64,000 nucleotides of DNA from NCBI GenBank assembly GCA_934591745.1, contig CAKTPQ010000004.1:4485-68484 (forward strand), read 5' to 3'. Origin of the DNA: an uncultured Oscillospiraceae bacterium (GTDB lineage: Bacteria > Bacillota > Clostridia > Oscillospirales > Oscillospiraceae). The position numbers and the translations under genes were made by a program. Positions 34,839 to 43,221 of this stretch are shown here, one piece after another (position 1 is the stretch's first letter; every line of letters begins with the position of its first letter). Below the pieces are notes generated by a model. It was given only the letters and a program-made list of their open reading frames with translations, made no database searches and had not been told where the DNA came from.

Positions 34839-36316
34839 AGCTGCAATTCCGCGGCCACGACGACCGCTACGCCATTGAGCAGAGCCTGCTGGCCTTTTTC
34901 CCGGAGGAGCGCCCCGTCTACGAGGCCCCTGCCCCCGGTGAGGACGACTGCGCCTTCGTCTCCCTGACGGAGGGGAAGCGCTATGCCACCGGCGTCACCA
35001 CCATCCATTATCACGGCAAAACGGCGCGGGGCGTCTCCCGCGCTGTTCTTACGGATGCCCCCGACGAGTACGAGCGGGAGCGTCTGCGTCAGCGCGCCCT
35101 GAAGCTGTCCTTCTTTAAGGCGGCACGGGACATCACCGGCGTCACCCCCAGCTGGGGCGCCCTCACCGGCATCCGCCCCGGCAAGCTGGCCCGCGCCATG
35201 CTGGAGCAGGGTAAAACGGCGCGGGAGACGGACCGTGTCCTCCGGGACACCTACTTCGTCTCGCCGGAGCGCCGCCGCCTGGCCATCGAGACAGCGCAGG
35301 CCGGTCTGCAGGCCAAGCGAGACCTGCGTCCCAACGAGATCTCCCTCTATGTGGGCATCCCGTTCTGCCCCACCCGCTGCGCCTACTGCAGCTTCGTCTC
35401 CGCGTCGGTGGAAAAGTCCTTCGGCCTGATGGAGCCGTATCTGGCGGCGCTGGAGCAGGAGATCACTGACGCCGCCCGTATGGTGGCGGAGACGGGGCTG
35501 CGCGTCAAGTCCTTCTACATGGGGGGCGGCACGCCCACCACCCTGTCGGCGCCGCAGATGGACCACCTGCTGACCCACCTGAACAGCAGCTTCGACCTCA
35601 GCGGCTGCGCCGAATACTGCATCGAGGCGGGCCGCCCCGACACCATTACCCGTGAGAAGCTGCAGGTGCTGCTGGACCACGGCGCGGACCGCATCAGCGT
35701 CAATCCCCAGTCCATGGAGGACACGGTGCTCCAGGCCATCGGCCGCCGCCACACGGCGCAGGACATCGAGCAGACCATGGAGCTGGCTGTGTCCATGGGC
35801 TTCCCCCATGTGAACATGGACCTTATCGCCGGCCTGCCTGCCGACACGCCGGAGGGCTTCCGCCGCACGCTGGACCGGTGCCTGACCTTCGGCGCGGACA
35901 ACATCACCGTCCACACCCTCAGCCTGAAGAAGGGCAGCCGCATCCTGCTGGAGGGCCTGCCCATTCCGTCGGCGCAGGACGTGTCCGCCATGCTGGACTA
36001 CGCCAACGGCGCCCTGCGCGCCGCCGGCTTCACCCCCTACTACCTCTACCGCCAGAAGTACATGTCCGGCAGCTTCGAGAACGTAGGCTGGTGCATATCC
36101 GGCGCGGAGGGACTGTATAATATCTACATCATGGAGGAGCTGCACAGCATCCTGTCTCTGGGCGCCGGCGGCTCCACGAAAATGGTGGACCCGGTGCGCG
36201 ACCGCATCGAGCGGGTATTTCACCCCAAGTTTCCCACGGAGTACATCGCCCGTCCCGAGAAGATCCGGCAGGATCTGGAGACGTTCCGCCGGTTCCATGA
36301 GAATATGCTGAAGTAA
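34835..36316 (+). CDS. hemZ: Radical-SAM coproporphyrinogen III oxidase-like protein HemZ
   Basis: Radical SAM protein of 493 residues. The 4Fe-4S motif CPTRCAYCSF (CxxxCxxC) is at about residue 180, followed by YMGGGTPT and DLIAGLP. It has the N-terminal extension of HemZ (Firmicutes) compared with HemN. Family members act as oxygen-independent coproporphyrinogen dehydrogenases or heme chaperones (HemW). Which applies here is unclear. Overlaps the MBL gene by four bases. Confidence 0.9.
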   Translation: MKLQFRGHDDRYAIEQSLLAFFPEERPVYEAPAPGEDDCAFVSLTEGKRYATGVTTIHYHGKTARGVSRAVLTDAPDEYERERLRQRALKLSFFKAARDITGVTPSWGALTGIRPGKLARAMLEQGKTARETDRVLRDTYFVSPERRRLAIETAQAGLQAKRDLRPNEISLYVGIPFCPTRCAYCSFVSASVEKSFGLMEPYLAALEQEITDAARMVAETGLRVKSFYMGGGTPTTLSAPQMDHLLTHLNSSFDLSGCAEYCIEAGRPDTITREKLQVLLDHGADRISVNPQSMEDTVLQAIGRRHTAQDIEQTMELAVSMGFPHVNMDLIAGLPADTPEGFRRTLDRCLTFGADNITVHTLSLKKGSRILLEGLPIPSAQDVSAMLDYANGALRAAGFTPYYLYRQKYMSGSFENVGWCISGAEGLYNIYIMEELHSILSLGAGGSTKMVDPVRDRIERVFHPKFPTEYIARPEKIRQDLETFRRFHENMLK

Positions 36317-36330
36317 ACGGGAGGTGCGGC

Positions 36331-37917
36331 ATGGCCCAGCGTCGCCACAACTTCATCAGCGGCGCCGCCGTGCTGGCCTTTGCCGTGGCGGTGACCAAGG
36401 TGCTGGGCGCCCTCTACAAGATCCCGCTGGGCAACCTGCTGGACAAGGAGGGCATGGCCCACTTCTACGCCGCCTATAACATTTACAGCCTGCTGCTGGT
36501 GTTGTCCACGGCGGGCCTGCCGCTGGCCCTGTCCCGCCTGGTATCACGGGCGGCGGCCCAGGGCCGCCTCAACGCCCAGCGCCGCATTTTCCGGACGGCG
36601 CTGGCGCTGCTGGCTGCCATCGGCCTTGTGTGCAGCGCCGTCATGTGCCTGTACCCCCAGTGGCTCAGCGGCCTGCTCCACGACTCGCTGGCCGCCCCGG
36701 CCATCCGGGCGCTGGGGCCGGCGGTGCTGTTCGTCTGCCTGACCTCCGCCGTCCGGGGCTATACCCAGGGACTGGGGGACATGACCCCCACCGCCGTCAG
36801 CCAGATGACGGAGTCCGCCGGCAAGCTGGTCATCGGCCTCGGCCTGTGCCTTGTGCTGCTGCACCGGGGCGCGGACTCGTCCCTGTGCGCCGCCGGGGCC
36901 ATCGCCGGCGTCACCGCCGGCTCCCTGCTGTCGATGGCGGTGCTGGCCGTATACCTGCTGCGCCGCCGTCGGCGCATTATCGCCTCGGATACGCCGCCCG
37001 CCCGGCCCGCCGTCCTCCGTGAGCTGCTGACCGCCGGCATCCCCATCACACTGGGCGCGGCGGGCATGAGCCTCATCACCCTGCTGGACCAGGGGCTGGT
37101 GATGTCCACGCTCCAGAACACACTGGGGTATACGGAGTCCGCCGCCACCGCGCTGTACGGCGAGTACACCTTCGGCATGACGCTGTTCGCCCTGCCGCCG
37201 TCGTTTATCTATCCCGTCACCGTCAGCCTGGTGCCGGACATCGCCGCCGCATTGGCGCGGGGCGACCGCGCCGCCGCGGGACGCAGCACAGCCGCCGCCC
37301 TGAAGCTCACCACCCTCATCGCCCTGCCCGCCGGGGCGGGACTGTCGGTGCTGGCCGGTCCGATCCTGCGCCTGCTGTACCCGGCGGTGCCCGCCACCGC
37401 CGAGGCCGCCGCCTACCACCTGACCATCCTGGGCATTGCCTGCATCTTCGTGTGCCTGATGGTGGCCACCAACGGCGTCCTGCAGGCCTACGGCAAGGAG
37501 TACATCCCCGTCGTCACCCTGCTGTGCGGCGGTATTCTGAAGATCGTCACCAACTACCTGATGGTGGGCGACCCCACCACCAATGTCCGGGGCGCCCCGG
37601 TCAGCACCCTGTACTGCTACGCGCTGATCGTGGTGCTGAACCTCATCGCCATCGCCCGCTGCGTGCCGGAACGGCCCTCTTACTTCCGCCTGTTCGGCAA
37701 GCCTCTGCTGATCACGGCGGTGATGGCGCTGGCCGCCCGTTCGTCCTATGACCTGCTGGCGCGTGTGCTGCCGGCGCGCTGGGCCGTACTGCCCGCCATC
37801 GCGGCGGCGGCAGTGGTCTACTGTGTGCTGGTGCTGGCGTTGGGCGCTGTGACCCGCGCCGATGTCGCCGGCCTGCCCAAGGGTGAGAAAATCGCCCGTA
37901 TTCTGCGTTTACACTGA
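36331..37917 (+). CDS. SpoVB-like polysaccharide/lipid II flippase (MOP superfamily)
   Basis: Polytopic membrane transporter, 528 residues and about 14 helices. It matches the SpoVB/YtgP group: FISGAAVLAFAVAVTKVLGALYKIPLGNLL at the start (shown by positions 8-37), an internal second half with similar repeats. In spore formers these proteins flip lipid-linked peptidoglycan precursors for cortex synthesis. GGGAGG lies upstream of the ATG. It follows hemZ by 14 bases and precedes mazG, as in many Clostridia. Confidence 0.87.
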   Translation: MAQRRHNFISGAAVLAFAVAVTKVLGALYKIPLGNLLDKEGMAHFYAAYNIYSLLLVLSTAGLPLALSRLVSRAAAQGRLNAQRRIFRTALALLAAIGLVCSAVMCLYPQWLSGLLHDSLAAPAIRALGPAVLFVCLTSAVRGYTQGLGDMTPTAVSQMTESAGKLVIGLGLCLVLLHRGADSSLCAAGAIAGVTAGSLLSMAVLAVYLLRRRRRIIASDTPPARPAVLRELLTAGIPITLGAAGMSLITLLDQGLVMSTLQNTLGYTESAATALYGEYTFGMTLFALPPSFIYPVTVSLVPDIAAALARGDRAAAGRSTAAALKLTTLIALPAGAGLSVLAGPILRLLYPAVPATAEAAAYHLTILGIACIFVCLMVATNGVLQAYGKEYIPVVTLLCGGILKIVTNYLMVGDPTTNVRGAPVSTLYCYALIVVLNLIAIARCVPERPSYFRLFGKPLLITAVMALAARSSYDLLARVLPARWAVLPAIAAAAVVYCVLVLALGAVTRADVAGLPKGEKIARILRLH

Positions 37918-37965
37918 ACTTTTCGGTATACCAACGCGAAAACCTCTTGCAATGGGAGCGTAAGT

Positions 37966-38754
37966 ATGATAAATTTTGTTAGGAAACCGCACTACGGCTA
38001 CGAGGACCTGCTGGAGATCATCCGCCTCCTCCGTTCGGAGGACGGATGCCCCTGGGACAAGGCGCAGACCCATCATTCCATCCGCCGCGGCCTCCTGGAG
38101 GAGGCCTACGAGGCCGCCGAGGCCATCGACAACGATGACCCCGTTCTTCTGAAGGAGGAGCTGGGCGACGTGCTGATGCAGGTGGTGTTCCACGCGGATA
38201 TCGAGTCCGACGCCGGCCGCTTCACCATGGACGACGTGTGCGACGGTGTGGTGAAGAAGCTGCTGTTCCGCCACCCCCACGTGTTCGGAGACGGGCACGA
38301 GGACTCACCGGAGTCGGTGCTGGTCAGCTGGGACAAGCTGAAGCGCCTGGAAAAAGGCCAGAAGACCGTGGCCGACAGCATGGACAGTGTGGCCCGGAGC
38401 CTGCCGGGCCTTTGGCGCGCCGAAAAGCTCCAGAAAAAGGCGGCCGCCGCCGGCTTCGAGTGGCCGGACGTGCAGGGCGCGCTGGCCAAGCTGGAGGAAG
38501 AAGTGTCCGAGCTGCGCCGCGCCGTGGAGGATGGCGGCAGCGTACCGGAGGAGCTGGGCGATGTGCTGTTCGCCGCCGTAAAGGTGGGCCGCTTCTGCGC
38601 CTGCGACCCGGAGGACGCGGTCAACGGCACCTGCGAAAAATTCATCCATCGCTTCCGCGCCGTGGAAGAGGGCGCGGCGGCCCAGGGGAGGGAAGTTTCC
38701 CAGCTCTCGCTGGAGGAGATGACCGCCCTGTGGAACGAGGCAAAACGTTCTTAA
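37966..38754 (+). CDS. mazG: Nucleoside triphosphate pyrophosphohydrolase MazG
   Basis: Hydrolyses (d)NTPs to monophosphates. The 262 residues contain two MazG domains: first with EEAYEAAEAIDNDD and EELGDVLMQVVFHA, second with KLEEEVSELRRAV and EELGDVLFAAV. Metal-binding EExxE and ExxD residues are present in both. It lies directly upstream of hup in a conserved clostridial block. Confidence 0.95.
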   Translation: MINFVRKPHYGYEDLLEIIRLLRSEDGCPWDKAQTHHSIRRGLLEEAYEAAEAIDNDDPVLLKEELGDVLMQVVFHADIESDAGRFTMDDVCDGVVKKLLFRHPHVFGDGHEDSPESVLVSWDKLKRLEKGQKTVADSMDSVARSLPGLWRAEKLQKKAAAAGFEWPDVQGALAKLEEEVSELRRAVEDGGSVPEELGDVLFAAVKVGRFCACDPEDAVNGTCEKFIHRFRAVEEGAAAQGREVSQLSLEEMTALWNEAKRS

Positions 38755-38830
38755 TGCGATCTCGATCGTTTTGAGATACGCCGCCCGGTGGGACGGCGTC
38801 AACAAATGAAAAAAATTGGGAGGAACTATC

Positions 38831-39106
38831 ATGAATAAAACCGAACTGATCGCCGCTGTGGCAGAGAAGACCGGCCTGTCCAAGAAGGACACCGAGGCCG
38901 CCGTCAACGCGACCCTGCTGACCATCACCGAGACCCTGAAGGCCGAGGAGAAGGTGCAGCTGGTGGGCTTTGGCTCCTTTGAGACCAAGAAGCGCGCCGC
39001 CCGTACCGGCCTGAACCCCCGTACCAAGGAGACCGTTGAGATCCCCGCCTCCAAGGTGCCCGCTTTCAAGGCCGGCAAGGCTCTGAAGGACGCCGTTGCC
39101 GAGTAA
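38831..39106 (+). CDS. hup: DNA-binding protein HU
   Basis: Nucleoid-associated DNA-bending protein, 91 residues. [20 protein letters not shown] opens the dimerisation helices, [13 protein letters not shown] the saddle, and [21 protein letters not shown] the DNA-binding arms with the intercalating proline. GGGAGG lies eight bases upstream of the ATG. A GC-rich inverted repeat (ACGCCG...CGGCGT) is in the 76-base leader gap after mazG. A terminator follows. Confidence 0.97.
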   Translation: MNKTELIAAVAEKTGLSKKDTEAAVNATLLTITETLKAEEKVQLVGFGSFETKKRAARTGLNPRTKETVEIPASKVPAFKAGKALKDAVAE

Positions 39107-39118
39107 CATGCATACACG

Positions 39119-39150
39119 GGAGCCGGTGTGACGCCACACCGGCTCCTTTA
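39119..39150 (+). terminator. Terminator after hup
   Basis: GGAGCCGGTGTG, loop ACGC, CACACCGGCTCC, then TTTA. The short T run may allow partial read-through into rqcP. Confidence 0.7.
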
Positions 39151-39169
39151 CTGTTTCAGAGAGGATACT

Positions 39170-39433
39170 ATGCGACTTGATAAATACCTGAAGGTCTCCC
39201 GCCTCATCAAGCGCCGCACCATGGCCAACGAGGCCTGCGACAACGAGCGCGTCACCGTCAACGGCCGGGTGCAGCGTGCGGCCTACGACGTGAAGGCGGG
39301 CGACGTCATCTCCATCCGCTTCGGGCAGAAGACCCTGACGGTGGAGGTGGTCAGCGTGGCGGAAAACGTGGGCAAGGACGCGGCGGCGGCCATGTACCGC
39401 GAGGCCGCGCCCCAGCCGGACAAACTGTCATAA
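39170..39433 (+). CDS. rqcP: S4-domain RNA-binding protein RqcP (YabO)
   Basis: Small RNA-binding protein of ribosome quality control; with RqcH it adds alanine tails to stalled nascent chains on 50S subunits. 87 residues, with the S4 fold at MRLDKYLKVSRLIKRRTMAN and RVTVNGRVQRAAYDVKAGD. I use the ATG at 39170 with GAGAGGA upstream. Stands between hup and yabP, its usual place in Firmicutes. Confidence 0.94.
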   Translation: MRLDKYLKVSRLIKRRTMANEACDNERVTVNGRVQRAAYDVKAGDVISIRFGQKTLTVEVVSVAENVGKDAAAAMYREAAPQPDKLS

Positions 39434-39491
39434 ACCGGAGCGTTCCCTCATACGATACAGTGAAAACTGTGTGGGAGGGAGCGCTTTTCTG

Positions 39492-39779
39492 ATGCCTTAC
39501 GACATGACCGACGGCGGCGCAGCCGCCTATCACCGCCTCCAGCTGGAGGGACGGGAAAAGCTGAGCGTTTCCGGCGTGGAGGATGTGGTGCGGTTCGATG
39601 AGAACTGCATCGTCACCACCACCAGCGCCGGCACGCTCATCATCACCGGGGAGGAGCTGCACATCGGCAAGCTGTCCCTGGACGGCGGCGAGATGCAGGT
39701 GGACGGCCGCATCGACGCCGTGACCTACGAGGACACGGAGGTGCGGCAGGGCTCGTTCCTGTCCCGCCTGTTCGGCTGA
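39492..39779 (+). CDS. yabP: Sporulation protein YabP
   Basis: Forespore/coat-associated sporulation protein. 95 residues; the YabP/YqfC pattern is seen: LEGREKLSVSGVEDVVRFDE, then TTTSAGTLIITGEELHIGKL and a C-terminal GSFLSRLFG. I choose the ATG at 39492 (GGGAGG ten bases upstream). Adjacent to yabQ with one base between. Confidence 0.93.
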   Translation: MPYDMTDGGAAAYHRLQLEGREKLSVSGVEDVVRFDENCIVTTTSAGTLIITGEELHIGKLSLDGGEMQVDGRIDAVTYEDTEVRQGSFLSRLFG

Positions 39780-39780
39780 C

Positions 39781-40461
39781 ATGGAAAACCACGTGCCTCA
39801 GCAGCTCACCGCCTATCTGACCGCCGCGGCACTGGGGGCCGCCTCCGCCATGGTCTACGACCTGCTGCGCGCCGTGCGGCTCCGCCGCCGCCGTGACCGG
39901 CAGCTCACCGGCCTGCTGGACGGCCTGTACATCGCCGTACTGGGCCTTCTGCTGCTGTGGTTCGCCCTGCGGGTGGGGCAGGGGGAGCTGCGGCTGTACA
40001 TGCTCACCGGCGTGGCGCTGGGCGCCCTGCTGTACAGCCTGACGCTGCCGCCGCTGCTGCGTCCCCTGTGGGACTTCTGGCTGGACGCGGCAGTGGCGCT
40101 GTGCCGTCTGCTGTGCCGCCCGGCGGTACTGGCGGCGCGCTGGCTGAAAAAAGCCGCCGCTTTTCTGAAAAAACACTTTTCTTTTCGCCGTGTCTGCGCT
40201 ACAATAAATAGCAGAAAGCGGCCCCACCGGCCGCGGAAGGGAGCGGACAGCCGTGGCGCAGAAAAAGACCCGCAAAAAAAAGTCCAACACCGTGCTGCTG
40301 CTGGTGCTGGCCGTCCTCATCGTGGTGGTGGGCGTGGAGATCGTCAACGTCTACGGGCGTCTGCGGGACGTCCGGGCGCAGGAGGCGTCCCTGACCCAGC
40401 AGATGCAGGAAAAGACCCAGGAGAACGAAGCGCTCCAGTCCGACCTGAGCAAGAAGGATGA
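39781..40461 (+). CDS. yabQ: Spore cortex biosynthesis protein YabQ
   Basis: Membrane protein needed for spore cortex in Bacillus. The N-terminal 110 residues contain the YabQ membrane helices (LTAYLTAAALGAASAMVYDLLR; LDGLYIAVLGLLLLWFAL; LTGVALGALLYSLTL). After about residue 157 the reading frame becomes Arg/Pro/Gly-rich and overlaps the divIC gene by 209 bases in another frame. The family is usually shorter, so the last 70 residues are suspect: either a real overlap or a nearby frameshift that extended the ORF. Confidence 0.8.
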   Translation: MENHVPQQLTAYLTAAALGAASAMVYDLLRAVRLRRRRDRQLTGLLDGLYIAVLGLLLLWFALRVGQGELRLYMLTGVALGALLYSLTLPPLLRPLWDFWLDAAVALCRLLCRPAVLAARWLKKAAAFLKKHFSFRRVCATINSRKRPHRPRKGADSRGAEKDPQKKVQHRAAAGAGRPHRGGGRGDRQRLRASAGRPGAGGVPDPADAGKDPGERSAPVRPEQEG

Positions 40462-40546
40462 CCCCGACTTCATCAAGGCGCTGGCCCGCGACCTGCTGGG
40501 CCTGGCCGAGGAGGGCGAGCGCATCTTCTACGACGTCAACGACTGA
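40253..40546 (+). CDS. divIC: Septum-formation initiator DivIC/FtsB-like
   Basis: Bitopic cell-division protein of 97 residues. Basic cytoplasmic start (AQKKTRKKKSN), one membrane helix (TVLLLVLAVLIVVVGVEIV), an external coiled coil (QEASLTQQMQEKTQENEAL), and a small C-terminal domain with ARDLLGLAEEGERIFYDVND typical of the family. GTG start with GGAAGGGAG upstream. It follows the yabP-yabQ block, its usual place, and ends in a terminator. Confidence 0.92.
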   Translation: MAQKKTRKKKSNTVLLLVLAVLIVVVGVEIVNVYGRLRDVRAQEASLTQQMQEKTQENEALQSDLSKKDDPDFIKALARDLLGLAEEGERIFYDVND

Positions 40547-40564
40547 CACGTATATTGTACACAG

Positions 40565-40590
40565 CGCCCCGCCTTCCGGCGGGGCGTTTC
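40565..40590 (+). terminator. Rho-independent terminator after divIC
   Basis: CGCCCCGCC, loop TTCC, GGCGGGGCG, then TTTC. It separates the divIC block from the radical-SAM unit. Confidence 0.8.
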
Positions 40591-40592
40591 TG

Positions 40593-40621
40593 TTGCCATT
40601 TTGCCGTCCGTATGCTATACT
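40593..40621 (+). promoter_or_regulatory. Putative promoter of the radical-SAM / Cys-Ala tail operon
   Basis: TTGCCA, 17-base spacer, TATACT preceded by TGC (extended -10). It lies immediately after the divIC terminator and 26 bases before the radical-SAM ATG, so the two-gene unit is independently transcribed. Confidence 0.6.
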
Positions 40622-40646
40622 GGCGGCAGCGAAAGGAGGATCGCCT

Positions 40647-42032
40647 ATGCCTACGTTTCTGGAACAGCGCTACCGCAGGCAGCATCTGGGCTGCGTGCGG
40701 CACATCACGCTGGACCCCAAGGGCCGGGGCGCCGTCCGCATCCACATGATCCCGCCTCGGGAGGATGCGCCGTCCGCGCCGTTCCTGTTGCTGCTCAATG
40801 GCGACAAGCTGGTGCCGCTGAACCTGTCCTGGGCCATTCTGCTGGCCAACTTCATGGACCGGCTGGAGCCCTTTGCCGGTCTGGAGATCGGCGAGTCCGA
40901 CTGGCGCGCCATGGCGGACGCCGCCGTGGCCGCCACCCGTAAGACCTATCCCTTTACCAAAAAGGCCGATCTGGCCGATGACCTGACCCTGATGCTCACC
41001 TCGCTGGTGGCCATCGCCCGGGGCCAGGAGCCGGAGGCGGAGGTGGGTGTTCTCTCGCTGGGCGAGTATGCCTCCCAGATGACCGCGCCCCACCGCATGG
41101 ACCTGATGGTCAGCGCCATGCACCGCGACGGCGCGTGGCACTGCAACCAGAAGTGCCTCCACTGCTACGCCGCCGGCCAGTCGCTGGCCGACGCGCCGGA
41201 GCTGTCCACCCAGCAGTGGCTGGAGATCCTCCGCCGCCTGCGGGAAGCCAATATCCCGCAGGTGACGTTTACCGGCGGCGAGCCTACCCTCCGCGCCGAT
41301 CTGGTGGAGCTGGTGGACGCGGCCCAGTGGTTCGTCACCCGCCTGAACACCAACGGCCAGCTGCTGACCCCGGCACTGTGCGCCAAGCTGTACGATGCCA
41401 GTCTCGACAGCGTGCAGGTCACGCTGTACAGCGCCGATCCCGCCGTCCACAACGCGCTGGTGGGGGCCGACGGCTTTGAGAAAACCGTGCAGGGCATCCG
41501 GAACGCCGTGGCCGCGGGCCTCATCGTCTCGGTGAACACGCCGCTGTGCGGCCTGAACACTGACTACGCCGCCACCCTGCGCTTTGCTTCCTCGCTGGGC
41601 GTGCGCTACGCCACCTGCTCCGGCCTCATCCCCTCCGGCAGCGCCGAAGGGGCGGAGAGCCGCGCCACCCGCCTGACGGAGCAGGAGCTGACGGACGTGC
41701 TGCGCGCCGCCGTCCCCGTGGCGGAGGAGCTGGGCATGGAACTGGATTTCACCAGTCCCGGCTGGCTGCCGGAGGAGACGCTCCGCGCGCTTGGCCTGCA
41801 CCTGATCCCCAGCTGCGGCGCCTGTCTTTCCAACATGGCCATCGCCCCGGACGGCAGCATCATCCCCTGCCAGAGCTGGCTCAGCGCCCCGCCGCTGGGC
41901 AATATGCGCACCGACAGCTGGAGTACCATCTGGAACAGTGAGCGCTGTGCCGTCATCCGGGCGGAGAGCGCGAAAATGGACCATATCTGCCAGCTTCAGA
42001 CCGGCAACAGGGAGGAGGCGGCCACATGCTGA
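40647..42032 (+). CDS. Radical SAM/SPASM-like enzyme, putative peptide-modifying
   Basis: 461 residues from the ATG at 40647 (GAAAGGAGG upstream). The N-terminal 150 residues match nothing I recognise. The radical SAM core has CNQKCLHC (cysteines 166, 170, 173 bind the SAM cluster) and FTGGEPTLRADL. The C-terminus is SPASM-like: SCGAC (390, 393), DGSIIPCQS (408) and further cysteines to the last residue. Such enzymes often install thioethers or other links on ribosomal peptides or mature enzymes. The stop overlaps the start of the next gene by seven bases, and a GGAGGAGG site for that gene lies inside this one. Substrate is inferred to be the partner's Cys-Ala tail; an enzyme-maturation role is not excluded. 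Confidence 0.85.
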   Translation: MPTFLEQRYRRQHLGCVRHITLDPKGRGAVRIHMIPPREDAPSAPFLLLLNGDKLVPLNLSWAILLANFMDRLEPFAGLEIGESDWRAMADAAVAATRKTYPFTKKADLADDLTLMLTSLVAIARGQEPEAEVGVLSLGEYASQMTAPHRMDLMVSAMHRDGAWHCNQKCLHCYAAGQSLADAPELSTQQWLEILRRLREANIPQVTFTGGEPTLRADLVELVDAAQWFVTRLNTNGQLLTPALCAKLYDASLDSVQVTLYSADPAVHNALVGADGFEKTVQGIRNAVAAGLIVSVNTPLCGLNTDYAATLRFASSLGVRYATCSGLIPSGSAEGAESRATRLTEQELTDVLRAAVPVAEELGMELDFTSPGWLPEETLRALGLHLIPSCGACLSNMAIAPDGSIIPCQSWLSAPPLGNMRTDSWSTIWNSERCAVIRAESAKMDHICQLQTGNREEAATC

Positions 42033-43135
42033 AGAAACTGCATATCCTGCTGCTGACCCTGCTGGCGGCGCTGTGCTGCACCGTCACCGCCTGGGCGGAC
42101 TACGACTATATCGACCGCTACGACGTGACTGCGGCACCCAACACCGACGACGGCAGTCTGACCATTACCGTCTCCCTGACGTGGACGGCGCTGGAGGAGC
42201 TGCCCTACGGGCAGGAACTGAAGATCGGCGTGCCTAACGGCTCCATCCGGGAGGAGACGGCCCTCACCGACAACATCGAGCGCCTGTCCTTCGACAACAG
42301 CTACATGTATGTCTATCTGGACCGCGCCTACGACCAGGGCGAGACGTTCACCTTCTCCTACCGCTGGGTGCAGGAGTACATGTACACGCTGGACGGCGAT
42401 ACCGTGTCCTATGACTACACCCCCGGCTGGTTCGACGAGGCGAAGATGGGGGTCATGACCCTGACGTGGATCGATCCTGACGGCCTTACCGGCGATTTCA
42501 GCGATGGCACGATCACCGGCGCCGATGACGTGACGCTGGCGGGCGGTCTGACCGTGACCGCTTCCGACCTGGACTACGGCTATCAGATGAACGTCCGGGT
42601 GCGCTACACCGACTGGCCCACCGTCCTGTCCGCTGACAACAGCGCCGACTACGTGCCGGACGACGGCTGGTATGACGACGGCTACGACGAGGACGAGGAC
42701 ACAGGCATGGCCGCCCTGTTCCTGACGCTGATCATCACCATCTTTATCGTTTGGGTGGTGGTGCGGATCCTCCGGGAGCTGGGCGGCGGCTACGCCGGCG
42801 GCTTCGGCACGCGGTATGTGTTCGTCAATCACCTCTGGTATCCCGCCGGACCTGACGGCAAGCCCCGTCCCGGCAGCGTTGGCACCAAGAAACGGCCCCG
42901 CCCGCCCCGCAGCAGTAGCAGCGGCTTCGGCGGCGGCAGCCGGGGCGGCGGATTTGGCGGAGGCGGCTTCGGCGGCGGAGGGCACTGCGCCTGCGCCAGC
43001 AGCTGCGCCTGTGCCTGCGCCTGCGCCTGTGCCGGCGGCGGCCGTGCGGGCTGCTCCGCCAAGAACCTGTACGGCGCGGTGCGTCTGGACGGGACGCTCG
43101 CGAAAAAGCTAAACGACCCGGGCGAGACGGCCTGA
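42026..43135 (+). CDS. Membrane protein with Gly-rich and Cys-Ala-repeat cytoplasmic tail (putative radical-SAM substrate)
   Basis: 369 residues, no family recognised with certainty; the architecture recalls DUF2207/TPM-type membrane proteins. In order: N-terminal signal/anchor (about 3-24), an acidic external beta-rich domain (25-225), one membrane helix (about 229-250), a basic linker (KKRPRPPRSSSS), a Gly/Phe run (about 303-319), then His320 and Cys-Ala repeats with cysteines at 321, 323, 327, 329, 331, 333, 335 and 343, ending in a conventional 25-residue tail. The basic linker suggests the tail is cytoplasmic. It is translationally coupled to the radical SAM gene. The role is unknown. 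Confidence 0.78.
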   Translation: MLKKLHILLLTLLAALCCTVTAWADYDYIDRYDVTAAPNTDDGSLTITVSLTWTALEELPYGQELKIGVPNGSIREETALTDNIERLSFDNSYMYVYLDRAYDQGETFTFSYRWVQEYMYTLDGDTVSYDYTPGWFDEAKMGVMTLTWIDPDGLTGDFSDGTITGADDVTLAGGLTVTASDLDYGYQMNVRVRYTDWPTVLSADNSADYVPDDGWYDDGYDEDEDTGMAALFLTLIITIFIVWVVVRILRELGGGYAGGFGTRYVFVNHLWYPAGPDGKPRPGSVGTKKRPRPPRSSSSGFGGGSRGGGFGGGGFGGGGHCACASSCACACACACAGGGRAGCSAKNLYGAVRLDGTLAKKLNDPGETA

Positions 43136-43154
43136 CGCGGTATCGCCCGCACAC

Positions 43155-43218
43155 AGAGACGGCAGAGCCGGCTTTGCGCATGACCCCATGCGCGCCCGAC
43201 CCCGCCGTCTCTCTTTTT
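43155..43218 (+). terminator. Terminator after the Cys-Ala tail gene
   Basis: Outer stem AGAGACGGC with GCCGTCTCT, an inner hairpin (GCGCATG...CATGCGC), then CTTTTT. It is long but fits the end of the two-gene unit. Confidence 0.65.
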
Positions 43219-43221
43219 CAC

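Noticed and set aside
42950..43060. Cys-Ala coding repeat as a simple DNA microsatellite artefact
   Set aside because: Codons alternate TGC/TGT and the frame continues into a normal tail followed by a stop and terminator.
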